DNA from: Lachnospiraceae bacterium
GTDB taxonomy: Bacteria; Bacillota; Clostridia; Lachnospirales; Lachnospiraceae
Assembly (NCBI GenBank): GCA_004557975.1
Contig: SFEV01000010.1
Span: 1-57,491 of the forward strand
Reading direction: 5' to 3'
Length of the DNA: 57,491 nucleotides
Shown here piece after piece: positions 17,235 through 26,501 of the stretch (the stretch's first letter is position 1; each line of letters opens with the position of its first letter). The notes beneath the pieces were generated by a model. That model searched no databases. It saw only the letters and a program-made list of their open reading frames with translations, and had not been told where the DNA came from. The position numbers and the translations under genes were made by a program.

Positions 17235-18821
17235 CTATTCTGCCCACTCCCACTGGTCTACATTGTTGACGATGGACCAGCCGTGACCGTGGGGATGAAT
17301 CTTCTGTTCTGCCACCTGAAGGCCATCCTTCACAAAGTACAGATGGCTTACATTGCAGAGCCACACCCACGGGATATCGCCGTCCTGTGTGATTCCGGTC
17401 GTTCCGTCAAACTGCGCCTTCTGCCACAGCTCATACGCCTCCTCCAGATCAGAGGTGGAAAGTGCCTGATCCATATACGCATCAACCTTTTCATTCGCAT
17501 ACGGAGAATATTCTGCCAGTTCACTTCCCGGAGCCGTATGGTAGATATTGTAAAATTCCATCGGAGAATGGGCTCCCCATCCCCACATCAGCGGCTGTGA
17601 CTGTGCCTTGTCGTAAGCCACATCCCAGCCTGCGCCCTCCGTCGTCACGTCCATGCCCAGTGCCTTTAACTGGTTTGCCATCTCCTCCGCAAGGCCCTGA
17701 CGGACGGAATCTGAAGGATTATACATGATCGTAAATGCGCAGCGGAGACCGTCCTTTTCGCGGATTCCGTCTTCTCCCTCAATCCATCCTGCCTCATCGA
17801 GAAGTGCTGCCGCACCCTCCGGATCATATGTTACCTCGGAAGCTTCATTGTACCACGGCATCTGGTCACAGACACTGTATGCCGGTGTACCGTATCCGCC
17901 AAGCACATGTTCAATCATCGTTTCACGGTCAATGCCGATATTGATTGCACGGCGCACAGACAGATCTGCCAGGACATCATTTCCGACTGTCAGACCATCA
18001 ATCTCTGCGGCAGAAACAGTCGGAAGATTAATTCCTCTGTTGTCGACGCTTTCTGCCTCAAATAAGGTATAACCCTCCGGCACCATCTCCGCATAGGTGG
18101 AAGCAGTATAGGATACATCTGCCTGTCCTGCCATGGCAGCCGCAAGAGATGCCTCCTCGTCCATAAACAGAATTGTCACTTTTTTGATTTTTATTTCTTC
18201 TCCGTAATAATCCGGATTTGCTTCCAGAATCACCTGCTGGCCCCTGTCCCACTGCTTCAGAATATAGCGCCCGGAGCCGATCGGATTCTGCCCGTAATTC
18301 TCATCGTATGCGTGCTCCGGTACGATTCCTGTAATCGCCATCGTGTACGGCCACGGTGAAAATGCCCTGGTCATATGAAATACGACCGTAGTATCATCTG
18401 TCGCTTCCGCATAGTCCAGCATCGTAAAGTCGTTGACGGAGCTGTTCTCACGGCAGTTGTTATACGTAAATGCAACATCGGATGCAGTCAGCCTCTCGCC
18501 GTCCGTAAATTTCACATCGTCACGGATCTTTACGGTCCAGGTCAGTCCGTCCTCCGATACGGAATACTCCGTCGCCAGGTCCATGCCCAGAGACAGGTCC
18601 GTATTTGTTACAAGCAGCGTGCTCTGAATCAGAGGCTCATGAACGTGCTCCCCGGCGCCCCAGCCGTAAGCAGGATCAAAGCCGGACTCAGGCTCCGAGC
18701 TCGTCGTCATCGTAACCACCACGGAGCTTTCCCCGCTCTCCTGTGCCGATACGGTCCAGGGGGTGATCGCCGTGCATGCAAGTGCAGCGGCGCACAGTAA
18801 TGCCAGTAATTTTCTTTTCAT
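17235..18821 (-). CDS. ABC transporter substrate-binding protein, family 5 (nickel/peptide)
   Basis: 528 residues from ATG 18821, preceded by GGAGG; the signal peptide (1-27) probably ends at VSA-QES. The SBP_bac_5 core is seen (TWTVKIRDDVKFTDGERLTA, then VAFTYNN). The C-terminus has a histidine cluster, IHPHGHGW, which I associate with nickel-type rather than peptide-type binding proteins, but this is inference. It is the first gene of the operon and has a well-spaced promoter. Confidence 0.85.
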   Translation of the reverse strand: MKRKLLALLCAAALACTAITPWTVSAQESGESSVVVTMTTSSEPESGFDPAYGWGAGEHVHEPLIQSTLLVTNTDLSLGMDLATEYSVSEDGLTWTVKIRDDVKFTDGERLTASDVAFTYNNCRENSSVNDFTMLDYAEATDDTTVVFHMTRAFSPWPYTMAITGIVPEHAYDENYGQNPIGSGRYILKQWDRGQQVILEANPDYYGEEIKIKKVTILFMDEEASLAAAMAGQADVSYTASTYAEMVPEGYTLFEAESVDNRGINLPTVSAAEIDGLTVGNDVLADLSVRRAINIGIDRETMIEHVLGGYGTPAYSVCDQMPWYNEASEVTYDPEGAAALLDEAGWIEGEDGIREKDGLRCAFTIMYNPSDSVRQGLAEEMANQLKALGMDVTTEGAGWDVAYDKAQSQPLMWGWGAHSPMEFYNIYHTAPGSELAEYSPYANEKVDAYMDQALSTSDLEEAYELWQKAQFDGTTGITQDGDIPWVWLCNVSHLYFVKDGLQVAEQKIHPHGHGWSIVNNVDQWEWAE

Positions 18822-18897
18822 ATGTCTTCCCTCCTGCAGGCGCTTCCTGCGTGCATGGCCATGCATCTGCTTCGAATTACCTTTTGTGATGTTTTTA

Positions 18898-18926
18898 ACT
18901 ATATCACACCAGATTTTTCTCCACAA
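18898..18926 (-). promoter_or_regulatory. Promoter of the nickel/peptide ABC operon
   Basis: TTGTGG (18926-18921), 17 nt, TATAGT (18903-18898) on the minus strand. A dyad GTGAT/ATCAC brackets the -10 region and could be an operator. Confidence 0.5.
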
Positions 18927-19017
18927 GCCACCCGGGGGGATACTTTTTTTACTTTTTTCGATTATTCTTCTGCCGCTCTGTCACAGCCCTGATATACTCA
19001 GTATCTGTCCTGTGCCG

Positions 19018-19887
19018 TTAATCGTTTGGTTTTTTATAAAAATTACCCCAGATTCTCTCGGACTTTGCCACGTTGACAAAGGCATGGGGGTCCACCTGAC
19101 GGATTTTCGGCATCAGCCGCCGGATCTCATCGCTGGATACGACAGAGTACAGCATCCGCCGCTCTTTCCCCTGATAGCATCCGATTCCGGTGAACAGCGT
19201 CGCATCGTGGTGTGTCTCGGTCCGGATCAGTTCATAAATTTCCTGATTTTTTTCTGTAATAATGTACAGCGTATTCCTCTGGTAATGCTTGAACAGCGTG
19301 TGCAGTGTCTGAGTCGACACAAACTGGTAAACGACAGAGTACAGAGCCTTCTCCCACCCCATCAGTGTTCCGGCAATCACCAGTACAACCGCATTGTATG
19401 CCAGAATATAAGTGAAGCCGTCCACACCGTACCGTTCCGACAGGAAAATGGAAATAATATCGGTGCCGCCCGATGTGGCCCTTCCTCTCAGACAGAAGGT
19501 TATTCCGACTCCATTGATAATACCGCCGAAAACTGCCAGCAGCAGCATATCATCCGTCACAAAAAAAGGCTGCAGAATATCGATCAGAATACCGGAAAGC
19601 ACGATGGAAAAACACGACAGAAGTGTGAATTTTTTCCCGATAAACCGGATACCGATATACGCAGGTATCGCATTGAGCGGAATGTTAATCATTGAATAAG
19701 GAATCAATATCCCGGTAAATTTCTGTACTGCCTCCTGAATCAGCAGCGACAATCCGGTGAAACCTCCCGGAATCAAACCTGCATGGTGTACAAAACTGCT
19801 GATATTCACAGCCATAATCGTCGTTCCGATCGCCACCAGAACCGCGCGATAAGCCTGCCATTGCCATCCTTCTTCTTTCACACGCAT
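19018..19887 (-). CDS. YitT family integral membrane protein (DUF2179)
   Basis: 289 residues from ATG 19887 (AGGAGG at 7 bases; the ATG at 19890 is equally readable). Five or so membrane segments carry YitT motifs (HHAGLIPGGFTGLSLL, RGRATSGGTDIIS), and a C-terminal soluble DUF2179 domain ends with IRQVDPHAFVNV. The molecular role of the family is not established. It follows the phosphopantetheinyl transferase by 16 bp and is probably co-transcribed. Confidence 0.9.
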   Translation of the reverse strand: MRVKEEGWQWQAYRAVLVAIGTTIMAVNISSFVHHAGLIPGGFTGLSLLIQEAVQKFTGILIPYSMINIPLNAIPAYIGIRFIGKKFTLLSCFSIVLSGILIDILQPFFVTDDMLLLAVFGGIINGVGITFCLRGRATSGGTDIISIFLSERYGVDGFTYILAYNAVVLVIAGTLMGWEKALYSVVYQFVSTQTLHTLFKHYQRNTLYIITEKNQEIYELIRTETHHDATLFTGIGCYQGKERRMLYSVVSSDEIRRLMPKIRQVDPHAFVNVAKSERIWGNFYKKPND

Positions 19888-19903
19888 CATTTTCCCTCCT
19901 GTT

Positions 19904-20662
19904 TCATAGGTACCTCTCCATAAGCTCCTTTTCCGAAAAAATGAGGGGCTGTCCCAGCACCCTCTCATCCCGGCTGCATGCTGCCAGTGTGCAGGATGAA
20001 GTGCGTCCCGTCAGATACACCAGCCCGTCCAGTCTCTGCCGCCTCCACTGCTCCTTCTGCACAGATGAGAGAAGCGGTGCCAGATTGATCCGGTCCATAC
20101 CGTATCCCAGCCCCCTTCCATCCAGCTTTACGAAACTCTCCTTCAGAGACCACAGATACCGCAGTTGATTTTCCCGCTCTTCCTGCGTCATGGAAGCAAT
20201 CAGCTCTGCCTCCTGGTGATGGCAGACTTTCCCGGCAAGATTTTCCCGGTACGCAAAAAAGCGCTCCACATCAATTCCCGCCTCTGCATCACCGACAATG
20301 CAGGCACATGCTGTATCACAGTGACTGATATTGAACTGAATTTCCGGATGTGATGCGCTGTACGGTTTTCCATGCTCTGTCCGGCAGATATCAAGTCTGC
20401 TCAGCACGGCAGAATATTCTGTCTGACCCCCACGGCGAAGCTCAGGCTGGTCAGTCGAAACATGTCCACCGTCTGCCATCCTTTTTCCGAACTCATACTC
20501 CACCGCCCAGGCAAGCAGCATCCATGCCAGAATCCTCTCCCGCCGTTTCTTCCACCGGACTCCCTTAACAGGACAGTCATCCCCCGGCAGGGGAAGCTGC
20601 CTGCTGTATTCCTGCAGCAGGCAGCTGTCTGCCGAATCGTCATACTCACACACCACAATCAT
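19904..20662 (-). CDS. Sfp-type 4'-phosphopantetheinyl transferase
   Basis: 252 residues from ATG 20662. An upstream in-frame ATG (20692) has no ribosome site. The family motifs are present: FNISHCDTACAC, GIDVERF with the metal-binding Asp and Glu, and LWSLKESFVKLDGRGLGYG. Such enzymes move the pantetheine arm of CoA to carrier proteins of fatty acid, polyketide or peptide synthesis. No carrier protein or synthase lies in this window, so its partner is unknown. It sits 81 bp after sigK. Confidence 0.88.
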   Translation of the reverse strand: MIVVCEYDDSADSCLLQEYSRQLPLPGDDCPVKGVRWKKRRERILAWMLLAWAVEYEFGKRMADGGHVSTDQPELRRGGQTEYSAVLSRLDICRTEHGKPYSASHPEIQFNISHCDTACACIVGDAEAGIDVERFFAYRENLAGKVCHHQEAELIASMTQEERENQLRYLWSLKESFVKLDGRGLGYGMDRINLAPLLSSVQKEQWRRQRLDGLVYLTGRTSSCTLAACSRDERVLGQPLIFSEKELMERYL

Positions 20663-20743
20663 ATCTGACGCCTTTCTCCTGACACACACCATGGGCAGTC
20701 AGGATATTCTTATGAAAAGTATAACATAAAAAGGTGTTTATTT

Positions 20744-21367
20744 CTACCCCTCCAGCTCCATGCGAAGTTTTTCCAGCGCCCGCTTTTCCAGGCGCGACAC
20801 ATAGGATCTGCTGATCCCGAGGCTGGCAGCAATCTCCCGCTGGGTTCTTTCCTTTTTTCCACACAGTCCATACCGCCCGCTGATCACCTGAAGCTCCCGC
20901 TCGTTCAGCACGCTTTCCATGCATTCCCGCAGTCTCCCGATGTTTTTCTGTGTCTCCAGCTCCTCAATCACATCCACAGGTTCGCTTTCCAGCACATCCA
21001 TCAGCCGCAGCTCCCGCCCCTCCTGGTCAATTCCGATTTTCTCAAACATGGAAACCTCCCGCGCCAGTTTTCTGCGTGAGCGCAGCATCATCAGGAGCTC
21101 ATTTTCAATACAGCGCGCTGCATACGTGGCCAGACGGCTGTTTTTTTCACTGTCAAAAGTTATTACTGCCTTTATCAGTCCGATTATCCCAATGGAAATC
21201 AGGTCATCCGGGTCATGCTCCGGCGCCTGATACTTCTTTGCAACGTGCGCCACCAGCCTTAGATTGTGCTCGATCAGCATGTTTCTGGCTTCCGTATCTC
21301 CTTCCCTGTATCTTGCCAGACACGCCTTTTCCTCCTCAGGAGAAAGCGGCTTTTTAAACGTTTTCAA
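20744..21367 (-). CDS. sigK: RNA polymerase sporulation sigma factor SigK
   Basis: 207 residues from a TTG at 21367 with AGAGGTG 6-7 bases ahead; a GTG at 21376 would overlap that site. Region 2 (LIEHNLRLVAHVAKKY, DLISIGIIGLIKAV, RLATYAARCIENELLM) and region 4 (ERELQVISGRYG, SRSYVSRLEKRALEKLR) match sigma-K/sigma-E of spore formers, with KPLSPEEEK at the start as in SigK. SigK directs late mother-cell genes such as coat proteins. The gene is intact, with no skin-type element, and has little or no pro-sequence, so control must lie elsewhere. Confidence 0.88.
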   Translation of the reverse strand: MKTFKKPLSPEEEKACLARYREGDTEARNMLIEHNLRLVAHVAKKYQAPEHDPDDLISIGIIGLIKAVITFDSEKNSRLATYAARCIENELLMMLRSRRKLAREVSMFEKIGIDQEGRELRLMDVLESEPVDVIEELETQKNIGRLRECMESVLNERELQVISGRYGLCGKKERTQREIAASLGISRSYVSRLEKRALEKLRMELEG

Positions 21368-21428
21368 AAAAAGCACCTCTAAGCGGTTTTATGTTATCTT
21401 ATGATATCAGCCGCTTAAAAGTGCTTTT
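21366..21428 (-). terminator. liv operon terminator overlapping the sigK start
   Basis: An 18-bp stem (21411-21428 with 21369-21386, two G-U pairs) and 24-nt loop begin 28 bp after the livF stop. It is followed by seven T residues on the minus strand. The 3' arm contains the sigK ribosome site and the U-run runs into its start codon. Confidence 0.75.
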
Positions 21429-21456
21429 CCATTTCTGCTTTTATTTACCCTGTATT

Positions 21457-22155
21457 TTATTTTCCAAGATATGCCGCGCGTACCTTCTCATCGGCAAGAA
21501 GCTGTGCTCCGCTTCCTGTCATCGTGATATTTCCTGTCTCCATCACGTAACCGATGTCTGCGGTGCGCAGTGCCATGTTGGCGTTCTGCTCAATCAGGAG
21601 GATAGTCACGCCCTGTTTGTTGATCTCTTTAATAATATCAAAAATTCCTTTCACGATCAGCGGCGCAAGGCCCAGCGACGGCTCATCCATCATGATCAGC
21701 TTCGGGCGGCTCATCAGCGCACGCGCCACAGCCAGCATCTGCTGTTCTCCTCCGGAAAGCGTTCCGCCTGCCTGCCAGTGCCGTTCCTTCAGACGCGGAA
21801 ACAGATCATAGACCCAGTTCAGATCTTCTGTCAGACTGTCCTTTCGCATGTAGGCGCCAATTTTCAGATTCTCCAGTACCGTCAGATCCGGGAAAATTTT
21901 CCTTCCCTCCGGAACCAGTGTAATTCCCTTTGCGACAATGTCATTCGTATCCTTCCCTGTAATATTCTCACCATTGAATTCAATGGTCCCCGCCGCCGGC
22001 TTTACAAGGGATACAATGGAGCGAAGCGTTGTGGATTTCCCTGCACCGTTGGCACCGATCAGAGTTACTATGCTCTTTTCCGGTACCTCGAAGCTGATTC
22101 CCTTCACCGCTTCAATGCCGCCGTAATTTACTTTCAGTCCGTCTACCTTAAGCAT
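21457..22155 (-). CDS. livF: Branched-chain amino acid ABC transporter ATPase LivF
   Basis: 232 residues from the ATG at 22155 (alternative GTG at 22161), overlapping the end of livG by 8 bp. Walker A is GANGAGKSTTLRSI, the signature LSGGEQQMLAVARALMS and Walker B LIMMDEPSLGLAP. The DxxxFPRLKER element and the length are typical of LivF. It is the last gene of livKHMGF. Confidence 0.94.
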   Translation of the reverse strand: MLKVDGLKVNYGGIEAVKGISFEVPEKSIVTLIGANGAGKSTTLRSIVSLVKPAAGTIEFNGENITGKDTNDIVAKGITLVPEGRKIFPDLTVLENLKIGAYMRKDSLTEDLNWVYDLFPRLKERHWQAGGTLSGGEQQMLAVARALMSRPKLIMMDEPSLGLAPLIVKGIFDIIKEINKQGVTILLIEQNANMALRTADIGYVMETGNITMTGSGAQLLADEKVRAAYLGK

Positions 22156-22990
22156 CCTCACTCACCCCCAGATAAGCTTCGATTACACGCGGATCATTCT
22201 GTACCTGCTCCGGTGTTCCTTCCGTAATCAGTTTTCCGAAATCCAGCACATAGATGCGGTCAGAAATCTGCATGACGAGATCCATATGATGTTCAATCAT
22301 AAAGATCGTCAGCTTATATTCATCGCGGATCTGACGGATAAAATCGGTCAGCTCCTGGGTCTCCTGAGGATTCATGCCTGCCGCCGGCTCATCCAGAAGC
22401 AGAAGCTTCGGCCCGGTAGCCAGGGCACGGGCTATCTCGAGACGTCTCTGAATACCGTAGGGAAGAGAGCCTGCAATCTCATCTTTTAAATGTGCAAGAT
22501 TCTGCATTTCCAGAAGCTCCATGGTCTCTCTGCGCATTCTGGCCTCCTCCGCATGATTCAGACGGAATGTGGCAGTGAACAGGTTCTGCTTTGCACGCAT
22601 ATGCTTTGCAATGAGTACATTGTCAAATACTGTCATGGAAGAAAACAGGCGGATGTTCTGGAATGTGCGGGCAATCCCCTCTTTTGTGATCTTATCCGGT
22701 GTGGGGACAATCCGCTTCGTGTACCTGAGCGCATTCTGTCCCTTGTACATTTTTTTCATTTTTCCGCGTGGATGGCTCTCCAGAAGTTCTTTTCCGCAGA
22801 AGGAGACGGAACCGTTTGTGGGCTCATACACACCTGTGATACAGTTGAACGCCGTAGTTTTTCCGGCACCGTTGGGGCCGATCAGAGCGACAATCTCACC
22901 CTCATTGACATCCAGGGACAGATTATCGACAGCCACTACGCCGCCGAACTGCATGGTAATATTTTCTGCATGAAGGATATTCTTACTCAT
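22148..22990 (-). CDS. livG: Branched-chain amino acid ABC transporter ATPase LivG
   Basis: 280 residues. Walker A is GPNGAGKTTAFNCITG, followed by the long LivG insertion before GIARTFQNIRLFSSMTV. The signature region is SLPYGIQRRLEIARALA and Walker B LLLLDEPAAGMNPQET. It overlaps livM by 4 bp. Confidence 0.95.
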   Translation of the reverse strand: MSKNILHAENITMQFGGVVAVDNLSLDVNEGEIVALIGPNGAGKTTAFNCITGVYEPTNGSVSFCGKELLESHPRGKMKKMYKGQNALRYTKRIVPTPDKITKEGIARTFQNIRLFSSMTVFDNVLIAKHMRAKQNLFTATFRLNHAEEARMRRETMELLEMQNLAHLKDEIAGSLPYGIQRRLEIARALATGPKLLLLDEPAAGMNPQETQELTDFIRQIRDEYKLTIFMIEHHMDLVMQISDRIYVLDFGKLITEGTPEQVQNDPRVIEAYLGVSEDA

Positions 22991-24057
22991 GATGCTGCCT
23001 CCTTCTTTCTGCCGAAGCGTTTTTTGAAGAAATTGCAGATGCCCTCTACGGAAAACTCTTTATTTCCCATGATACCCCTGCGGTAAAACAGCACAATGAT
23101 CATGATAATGACGGCAAATACAACCTTGCGGAAGCCGGAACGAAGAAGGGGCACCTTGAAATCCCCGATATACATCTCCGCATCCAGGAAACGCAGCCAC
23201 CACTCAGAACATGCAATGAACAGGAACGATGCGATGCAGCTTCCCGTCACAGAACCGAGGCCGCCAATTACAACAATCAGCAGAATTTCATATGTCATGG
23301 CCGACTTGAATGTGTTGGCCTGAATGGATGTCTGGTACATTGCAAGGAGCGCACCGCCCACGCCTGCAAAGAAAGAAGAAATACAGAATGCCATTCTCTT
23401 ATGCTTTGCCAGATTGATACCCATGGCTTCCGCAGCAATCTCATCATCGCGGATTGCCTTGAATGCACGCCCGTAGGAGGAATTGATGATCAGCACCATG
23501 ACAGCAATACAGCATCCCGCCACAATAAACGGAAACGTCACGGATGAGAACGTGGGGAACTTGCGAAGCAGGTTGGAACCGTTGGTCAGCACACCCAGCT
23601 TATCCCACATGAATACGGCACGGATGATCTCTGCAAAGCCGAGAGTCGCTATGGCAAGGTAATCGCTTTTGAGACGCAGTACCGGAAGACCGATCAGCCA
23701 GGCAAAAGCCGCAGCTGTGATACCAGCTGCAAGAATGCCAACCGCAACCGGCACCGCAAACTGTATAATGCCGCCTCCATAATACATGTAGACGGAAGCC
23801 CTTGCCTCCACGGGAATCGTCAGGATTCCGTATGTATACGCACCGATCAGCATAAAACCTGCCTGCCCGAGAGAAAACAGTCCCGTAAAACCGTTCAGCA
23901 GATTCATGGAAACCGCAACGAGTGCATAGATGCAGCTCTTTTTCAGTACGGTCAGCGCAATATGTGTCGGCGGAAGCATCCGCTCCAGAATCAGAATAAA
24001 GCCAAACAGCGCCAGAAGCAGCAGCGCTGAGATTATTGTATTTTTTCTCTTACTCAT
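22987..24057 (-). CDS. livM: Branched-chain amino acid ABC transporter permease LivM
   Basis: 356 residues, about eight to ten membrane segments. The conserved GFTGLFSLGQAGFMLIGAYT motif and FKAIRDDEIAAEAMGIN coupling loop identify LivM. GAGGTGG precedes the ATG, and the gene lies 16 bp after livH. Confidence 0.95.
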   Translation of the reverse strand: MSKRKNTIISALLLLALFGFILILERMLPPTHIALTVLKKSCIYALVAVSMNLLNGFTGLFSLGQAGFMLIGAYTYGILTIPVEARASVYMYYGGGIIQFAVPVAVGILAAGITAAAFAWLIGLPVLRLKSDYLAIATLGFAEIIRAVFMWDKLGVLTNGSNLLRKFPTFSSVTFPFIVAGCCIAVMVLIINSSYGRAFKAIRDDEIAAEAMGINLAKHKRMAFCISSFFAGVGGALLAMYQTSIQANTFKSAMTYEILLIVVIGGLGSVTGSCIASFLFIACSEWWLRFLDAEMYIGDFKVPLLRSGFRKVVFAVIIMIIVLFYRRGIMGNKEFSVEGICNFFKKRFGRKKEAAS

Positions 24058-24073
24058 AACACAGCCACCTCTC

Positions 24074-24958
24074 TCATACCTTGTCTGTCGCTTTTTCCCC
24101 GAACAGACCGGTCGGTTTTACGATCAGAACGACAATCAGCAGGGCAAAGGTAAACGCATCAGAAAATGTCGTCCATCCCAGTCCCTTAATGATATTTTCA
24201 CAGATACCGATGATAAAAGCTCCGATTACCGCGCCGGGGATCGAACCGATGCCTCCGAATACGGCCGCGACAAAGGCTTTCAGGCCGGGCATTGCGCCGG
24301 AGGTAGGCACTACGGAAGCATAGTTTGTAAAATACAGAAGTGATCCGACTGCCGCCAGGAATGAGCCGATCACAAATGTCACACTGATGACATTGTCTAC
24401 CTTGATTCCCATCAGACGGCTGGTCTCAAAATCGTTCGCCACGGCGCGCATGGCCATGCCCACCTTGGTGTGGTTGATCAGCCACATCAGGACAATTACC
24501 AGAATAATCGTGAGGACGGGAGTGACAACCGTCACGACCTTCGTGGTTGCAGGACCAATTTTGATGCTCTCTGAGATGATGGGAATGGCCGGGTACGTCT
24601 GTGCCAGACCGCCTGTAATATAGAGAGCCAGGTTCTGCAGTAGATAGGAAACGCCGATGGCGGAAATCATAATGGACATACGAGGTGCACTCCGAAGAGG
24701 CTTGTATGCAACACGCTCAACAATATAGCCCAGTGCAACCGTCGCCACCAGGACAAGGGGAATCGCAATGTACAGCGGCAGAATCGTCGTGGAATACACG
24801 AGAATCAGTGCAGCAACTGTAAAAATATCTCCGTGGGCAAAATTGATCAGGCGAAGAATACCGTAAACCATGGTGTATCCGATCGCGATCAGCGCATACT
24901 GCCCTCCCACCGAAACACCTGCCAGAAGATATGACAGGTTTTTGCTTAAGAAATCCAT
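24074..24958 (-). CDS. livH: Branched-chain amino acid ABC transporter permease LivH
   Basis: 294 residues, about eight membrane segments. INFAHGDIFTVAA and MRAVANDFETSRLMGIKVD are LivH motifs, as is GLKAFVAAVFGGIGSIPGA near the end. AAGGAG lies before the start, and a stem-loop separates it from livK. Confidence 0.95.
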   Translation of the reverse strand: MDFLSKNLSYLLAGVSVGGQYALIAIGYTMVYGILRLINFAHGDIFTVAALILVYSTTILPLYIAIPLVLVATVALGYIVERVAYKPLRSAPRMSIMISAIGVSYLLQNLALYITGGLAQTYPAIPIISESIKIGPATTKVVTVVTPVLTIILVIVLMWLINHTKVGMAMRAVANDFETSRLMGIKVDNVISVTFVIGSFLAAVGSLLYFTNYASVVPTSGAMPGLKAFVAAVFGGIGSIPGAVIGAFIIGICENIIKGLGWTTFSDAFTFALLIVVLIVKPTGLFGEKATDKV

Positions 24959-24992
24959 GCGGAAATACTCCTTTCTGTCTAAAACAGGAAAG

Positions 24993-25019
24993 AGAGGCTG
25001 CAGTCCATGCAGCCCCTCT
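24993..25019 (-). terminator. Stem-loop between livK and livH
   Basis: On the minus strand AGAGGGGCTGCA pairs with TGCAGCCTCT around a short loop, followed by CTTTCCTGTTTT. It lies 20 bp after the livK stop. It probably gives partial termination, leaving more livK than livHMGF message. Confidence 0.6.
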
Positions 25020-25038
25020 GATCTGCTCTTCCGAATTA

Positions 25039-26199
25039 TCAGTTAACGCCCTGTTCTGCCACGAATTCCCATGCACCAGTCTCTGTGTTTGCAACCTTTA
25101 CGTAAGCAACGTCGCGGTTTGCATCGCCATTTACTTCGTCAAAGGAGATTTCGCCCGTAACACCTGAGTAGGTAACACCCCAGAGTGCCTCATTTACTGC
25201 TGCCGGATCTGTGGAGCCTGCTGCCTTCAGAGCTTCCAGAGCTGTAAAGTATGCGTCATAGCCCATTGCAGTAACTGCTGCAACCGTATCGTCGCCGCCG
25301 TTGTTTGCAAGATTTGTGCTGTCTGAATTGATCCACTCCTTGATGCTGGAATCAAATTCCGGATCTCCGCCTTCCTGATAGAAAGTAGTTACGTAAATCT
25401 GAGCATCCTTGCCCTTTGCCGCATTCAGGATAACGTTGGAATCCCATGTATCGCCGGCCAGAAGCGGAACTGTGACGCCCTGTGATGTAGCGGTATCAAT
25501 GATCAGCTGAGCTGCCTCTGTGGACACCGGTGCGAAAATAACGTCTGCGCCTTCATTCGTCGCTGTCGTCACATAGGATGTAAAGTCTGCATTTCCTTCC
25601 GGGAATGTATCTGCAACCACTTCACCGCCGAGACCTTCGAATGCCTGCTGGAAGTAGAAACCAAGACCTGTGGAGTAATCATCGCCAAGCTTTGTCAGCA
25701 CGTATGCCTTCTTTGCCTCAAAGTTCTCTGCTGCAAAGTTTGCAAGAACTGTTCCCTGGAACGGATCGAGGAAGCAGATGCGGAAATAATGTGTATTTCC
25801 TTCTGTAACCTGCGGGTTGGTACATGTAACGCCGATTGCCGGAACGCCGGCCTGTGCAAAGATATCGGAAGCTGCAATGGAAACACCGGAGCCATAGGAA
25901 CCGAGAACTACGGATACACCTTCACTTACAAGCTGTGATGCGGCTGTAGGTCCCTTCTCATTGGAAGACTCGTTGTCAACGATTACCAGCTCCACATCAT
26001 ACTCTGTTCCGCCGATCTCAACCGTCGGGCATACGCTGTTGGCGAATTGCATACCGAGAACTTCCTGCTTGCCGCCTGCACCGTTGTCACCGGATGCTGG
26101 CTCATAAACACCGATCTTCACTGTCTCCGCTGCGGAAACACTCATCACACTCGCGAAACACAGAGCTGCACATGCTGCCAATGCTGCTGCTTTTTTCAT
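25039..26199 (-). CDS. livK: Branched-chain amino acid binding protein LivK
   Basis: 386 residues from ATG 26199, with AAGGAGG at 8 bases; the frame is open further up but the extension is not protein-like. The signal peptide (1-27) ends at VSA-AET. The type I periplasmic-binding fold has VKIGVYEPASGDNGAGGKQ, VIVDNESSNEKGPTAA, VLGSYGSGVSIAASDI and YDAYFTALEALKAAG. Leu/Ile/Val or a related amide is the likely ligand. Confidence 0.93.
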   Translation of the reverse strand: MKKAAALAACAALCFASVMSVSAAETVKIGVYEPASGDNGAGGKQEVLGMQFANSVCPTVEIGGTEYDVELVIVDNESSNEKGPTAASQLVSEGVSVVLGSYGSGVSIAASDIFAQAGVPAIGVTCTNPQVTEGNTHYFRICFLDPFQGTVLANFAAENFEAKKAYVLTKLGDDYSTGLGFYFQQAFEGLGGEVVADTFPEGNADFTSYVTTATNEGADVIFAPVSTEAAQLIIDTATSQGVTVPLLAGDTWDSNVILNAAKGKDAQIYVTTFYQEGGDPEFDSSIKEWINSDSTNLANNGGDDTVAAVTAMGYDAYFTALEALKAAGSTDPAAVNEALWGVTYSGVTGEISFDEVNGDANRDVAYVKVANTETGAWEFVAEQGVN

Positions 26200-26278
26200 A
26201 ACATTTTCCTCCTTCATTTTCCCTTTTTGTTTTGGTAACTTTCCATAAATAATACAGAATTTACCAACAGATATTGTT

Positions 26279-26307
26279 ATTTTATCCCTGTATTGTCCGT
26301 GTGGCAA
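26279..26307 (-). promoter_or_regulatory. Promoter of livKHMGF
   Basis: TTGCCA (26307-26302), 17 nt, TAAAAT (26284-26279) on the minus strand, about 75 bp before livK. Confidence 0.5.
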
Positions 26308-26442
26308 GGACTTTTGTCTTTTGTACTGAGAAAAATACAATTTTCCGTCTGTGGTGGACATTTTTCCGTGCAGTCTTTTCCGGAGATACAGACACGATGT
26401 CATCTGTGTAAGAAAGTATGCTTCGTACACCCTCGCCAACAA

Positions 26443-26501
26443 AAAACGGGACATTGCCTGCAGTCAGGATCTCAATACCCTGTCCGCATACACAATGTCC
26501 C
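26443..26501 (-). terminator. Terminator after the trmR-trhP-small peptide unit
   Basis: A 9-bp stem GGGACATTG/CAATGTCCC (26448-26456 and 26493-26501) encloses inner pairings and is followed on the minus strand by GTTTTTTGTTG. Confidence 0.65.

Noticed and set aside
16165..17286. Long plus-strand open frame (373 codons) opposite the permease genes
   Set aside because: It is antisense to a clear DppB-type permease, has no ribosome site and a His/Arg/Gln-rich, unprotein-like composition.
20744..21367. Possible skin-type interruption of sigK
   Set aside because: The gene is continuous from region 2 to region 4.
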